A stretch of 64,000 bases of DNA from Oscillospiraceae bacterium (GTDB lineage Bacteria; Bacillota; Clostridia; UBA1212; UBA1255), in NCBI GenBank assembly GCA_015069185.1, contig SVJB01000010.1, positions 1 through 64,000 on the forward strand, written 5' to 3'. Below, one piece after another: positions 62,294 through 64,000 of this stretch. Both the position numbers and the translations under genes were made by a program. Position 1 is the stretch's first letter. Each line of letters starts with the position of its first letter. A model generated the notes under the pieces. The model was not told the origin of the DNA and made no database searches. It worked only from the letters and a program-made list of their open reading frames with translations.

Positions 62294-64000
62294 TATCCTA
62301 GTGCCTCCGTGTCTTTGTTCTCTAGCTGGATTATGATAACGCTGCCTTTCTCAACTTTTGTGCCGGGTTCTATTGATTGAGATACAACTGTACCTATGTT
62401 ATCAGCCTTCATGTTCAGGCCAAGTTCGCTGAGTCTGTTATTGGCCTCCTGCAGGGTCAGCCCTACAAGATTGGGCACAGTAACAGTTGCCTTTTCTGGC
62501 TCTGCTTTTGTATATATTATCACTTTTGAGCCATTATTGATATACGTATTTGCAGCCGGCATCTGTTGTGTGACTATTGTGGTGTCATAATCGCCTGATG
62601 TATCTGCCACTGTGAAGGAAAAGCCTCTATCTTCCAGTATTTTTGTAGCCTCTTTGACAGTCTTACCTACGATATTGGGCACGTAAGATTTTACCATCAT
62701 GTTCTGGTCATCCAGGCTTGTATAACGATGTTCAATTTCCATATATGTCAGTATCTTCTCAAATAGATTTGCTGCTACAGGTGCTGCCTGACGACCGCCG
62801 GATGCAGAATCTACTGTTGGATGGTCAAGGACTACAAGAATGACCAGTTCGGGATCATCTGCAGGTGCGATGCCACAGAATGAAACGATGTATCTTCCAT
62901 CTATGTCGGTAGTTGTTGTTTCAGATGTTCCGGTCTTACCTGCAACCCGGTAGCCGGGTACATATGCGTTACTTCCGGTGCCGTCTGCTACTACCTGCTC
63001 TAACATGTTAAGTAATGACTGAGATGTTTGTTTGGATATTACCTGGCGTACCTCTTGAGTGTTATATTGTTTTATTATAAGGCCATCGCTGTTTACAACT
63101 TCCTTGACTATGCGTGGCGTGATGAGCTTACCACCGTTGGCGATGGCGCAGTATGCAGTAGCAAGTTGTATGGGCGTTATCTGAATTCTCTGGCCAAAAG
63201 CTGTTACGGCAAGGTCGATATCAGTCGGGTTTGTATGGAAAATACTGCCAGCTTCACCTTCTAGCTCTATGCCTGTTTTATCATTAAAGCCAAAAGACTT
63301 TATATATCGATAGAATGTGGGTAATCCGATTTTTTCAACAGCTAATCTGGCAAAAACAGGGTTACATGAATTCTTTACAGCTTCTTCAAATGTTTCTGAG
63401 CCGTGATTGCCGTATTTGCGCCAGCAGCTTATAGTCCAGCCGGATAGCTCGTATGGTGAGTCACTTACCATAGTAGCAGGTGTTATTAGATTTTCTTCTA
63501 ATCCGATAGCTGATGTTATTGATTTAAAAGTTGATCCAGGCTCATATGTATCAACTAAAGCTTTGTTACGCCAAACGGTTGAGTACAATATTTTAGTATC
63601 TTCTTCTGTATGACCATTCCAGTTATCGCTGATTATATTTTCAGGCTTGGCGTATGGATCATTCAGGTCATAATCCGGATATGATGCCATTGCAAGAATA
63701 TCGCCTGTATCAGGTTGCATTACGATAATCGTGCCACCTTGCTGTGCACCATATGTATCAATGGCATTTTTGAGTTCTTCTTCTACCATTCTCTGGATAG
63801 TTGCGTCAATTGTCATTGTAACATCATAGCCGTCAACGGGCTCTAGTCTGGTTACTTCATCGTATGGTAATTCGTTGCCGTATACATCTACCGCTGTTAT
63901 GATTCGTCCCGGTGTTCCTGACAAGTATTCGTCAAAGGTTGATTCTATGCCGCCAAGCAGTCCCTGGTCGTCTTTACCGGTGATGCCAATGAGATGAGAT
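62293..64000 (-). CDS. Class B penicillin-binding protein with two PASTA domains (SpoVD/FtsI type), partial
   Basis: Only the C-terminal part is in the window; the frame is open through the right edge, where KDDQGLLGGIESTFDEYLSG, a typical PBP2 linker, is readable. The transpeptidase domain has YEPGSTFKSI (SxxK serine), KNSCNPVFA (SxN) and GKTGTSETT (KTG). Two PASTA domains end it (VPNIVGKTVKEATKIL and VPNLVGLTLQEANNRL). Class B PBP partner of the FtsW/SpoVE protein in septal or spore-cortex peptidoglycan. PASTA domains and the order PBP-murE-murF-mraY-ftsW recall spoVD clusters. FtsI and SpoVD cannot be separated here. Confidence 0.9.
   Translation of the reverse strand, partial: SHLIGITGKDDQGLLGGIESTFDEYLSGTPGRIITAVDVYGNELPYDEVTRLEPVDGYDVTMTIDATIQRMVEEELKNAIDTYGAQQGGTIIVMQPDTGDILAMASYPDYDLNDPYAKPENIISDNWNGHTEEDTKILYSTVWRNKALVDTYEPGSTFKSITSAIGLEENLITPATMVSDSPYELSGWTISCWRKYGNHGSETFEEAVKNSCNPVFARLAVEKIGLPTFYRYIKSFGFNDKTGIELEGEAGSIFHTNPTDIDLAVTAFGQRIQITPIQLATAYCAIANGGKLITPRIVKEVVNSDGLIIKQYNTQEVRQVISKQTSQSLLNMLEQVVADGTGSNAYVPGYRVAGKTGTSETTTTDIDGRYIVSFCGIAPADDPELVILVVLDHPTVDSASGGRQAAPVAANLFEKILTYMEIEHRYTSLDDQNMMVKSYVPNIVGKTVKEATKILEDRGFSFTVADTSGDYDTTIVTQQMPAANTYINNGSKVIIYTKAEPEKATVTVPNLVGLTLQEANNRLSELGLNMKADNIGTVVSQSIEPGTKVEKGSVIIIQLENKDTEALG

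Overview
The window looks like chromosome from a low-GC, Gram-positive Clostridia-type bacterium, possibly Lachnospiraceae or a relative. The signs are strong AGGAGG-type ribosome sites, an mDAP-type MurE (DNPR motif) in a dcw cell-wall cluster, a PASTA-tailed PBP, SipW-type signal peptidases, BspA-like leucine-rich repeats, FIVAR repeats, several carbohydrate-active enzymes and no outer-membrane genes. The taxon is inferred from gene content only. Most genes are on the minus strand.

Region 1 (1-21.1 kb) is an accessory and metabolic zone. It opens with the 3' half of a tRNA-Pro gene lacking its 5' half, which looks like an attachment-site scar. Next come a UPF0316 membrane protein and a translationally coupled glycosidase pair (GH127-like; exported GH99/71-like). 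A divergent AraC regulator faces the pair, with candidate direct-repeat operator sites between them. Three zinc-ribbon membrane paralogues surround a cysteine desulfidase. A second GH99-like exported protein faces a lactaldehyde-reductase-type dehydrogenase. A perfect 84-bp tandem array with seven hairpins and a PD-(D/E)XK-like nuclease gene follow. Then comes a probable operon of TspO, a heparinase-like lyase, a sugar isomerase, two paralogous membrane proteins and an SGNH hydrolase. The zone ends with an XRE regulator and a divergent Lgt-like protein.

Region 2 (21.2-21.6 kb) is the 5' remnant of an IS110-family element. It keeps the non-coding left end, where a bridge RNA would lie, and the first ~36 transposase codons.

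Region 3 (21.6-52.1 kb) is the highlight: sixteen minus-strand genes that read as one ~30.5-kb operon. It starts from a recognisable promoter with a structured RNA at the predicted mRNA 5' end. It encodes a 2019-residue exported protein with a C-terminal dockerin and two membrane-anchored FIVAR proteins whose N-terminal domain looks cohesin-like. It also encodes two SipW-type (Ser-His) signal peptidases, about six proteins with SipW-cognate/TasA-like N-termini, and a BspA-like LRR protein. Intracellular or membrane components are a degenerate HD-GYP/EAL protein and a membrane-anchored McrB-type AAA ATPase next to a long coiled-coil, DUF2357-like partner. Several components occur as paralogous pairs on either side of the ATPase genes, suggesting an old half-locus duplication. 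I infer a multi-component surface fibre or matrix with its own processing peptidases and an ATPase module. I do not know this combination as a described system.

Region 4 (52.4-64 kb) is cell-wall synthesis. murA, followed by a GH106-like glycosidase, is on the plus strand. Convergent to them is a PBP(SpoVD/FtsI)-murE-murF-mraY-ftsW cluster that runs off the right edge. murD and murG are not at the usual positions.
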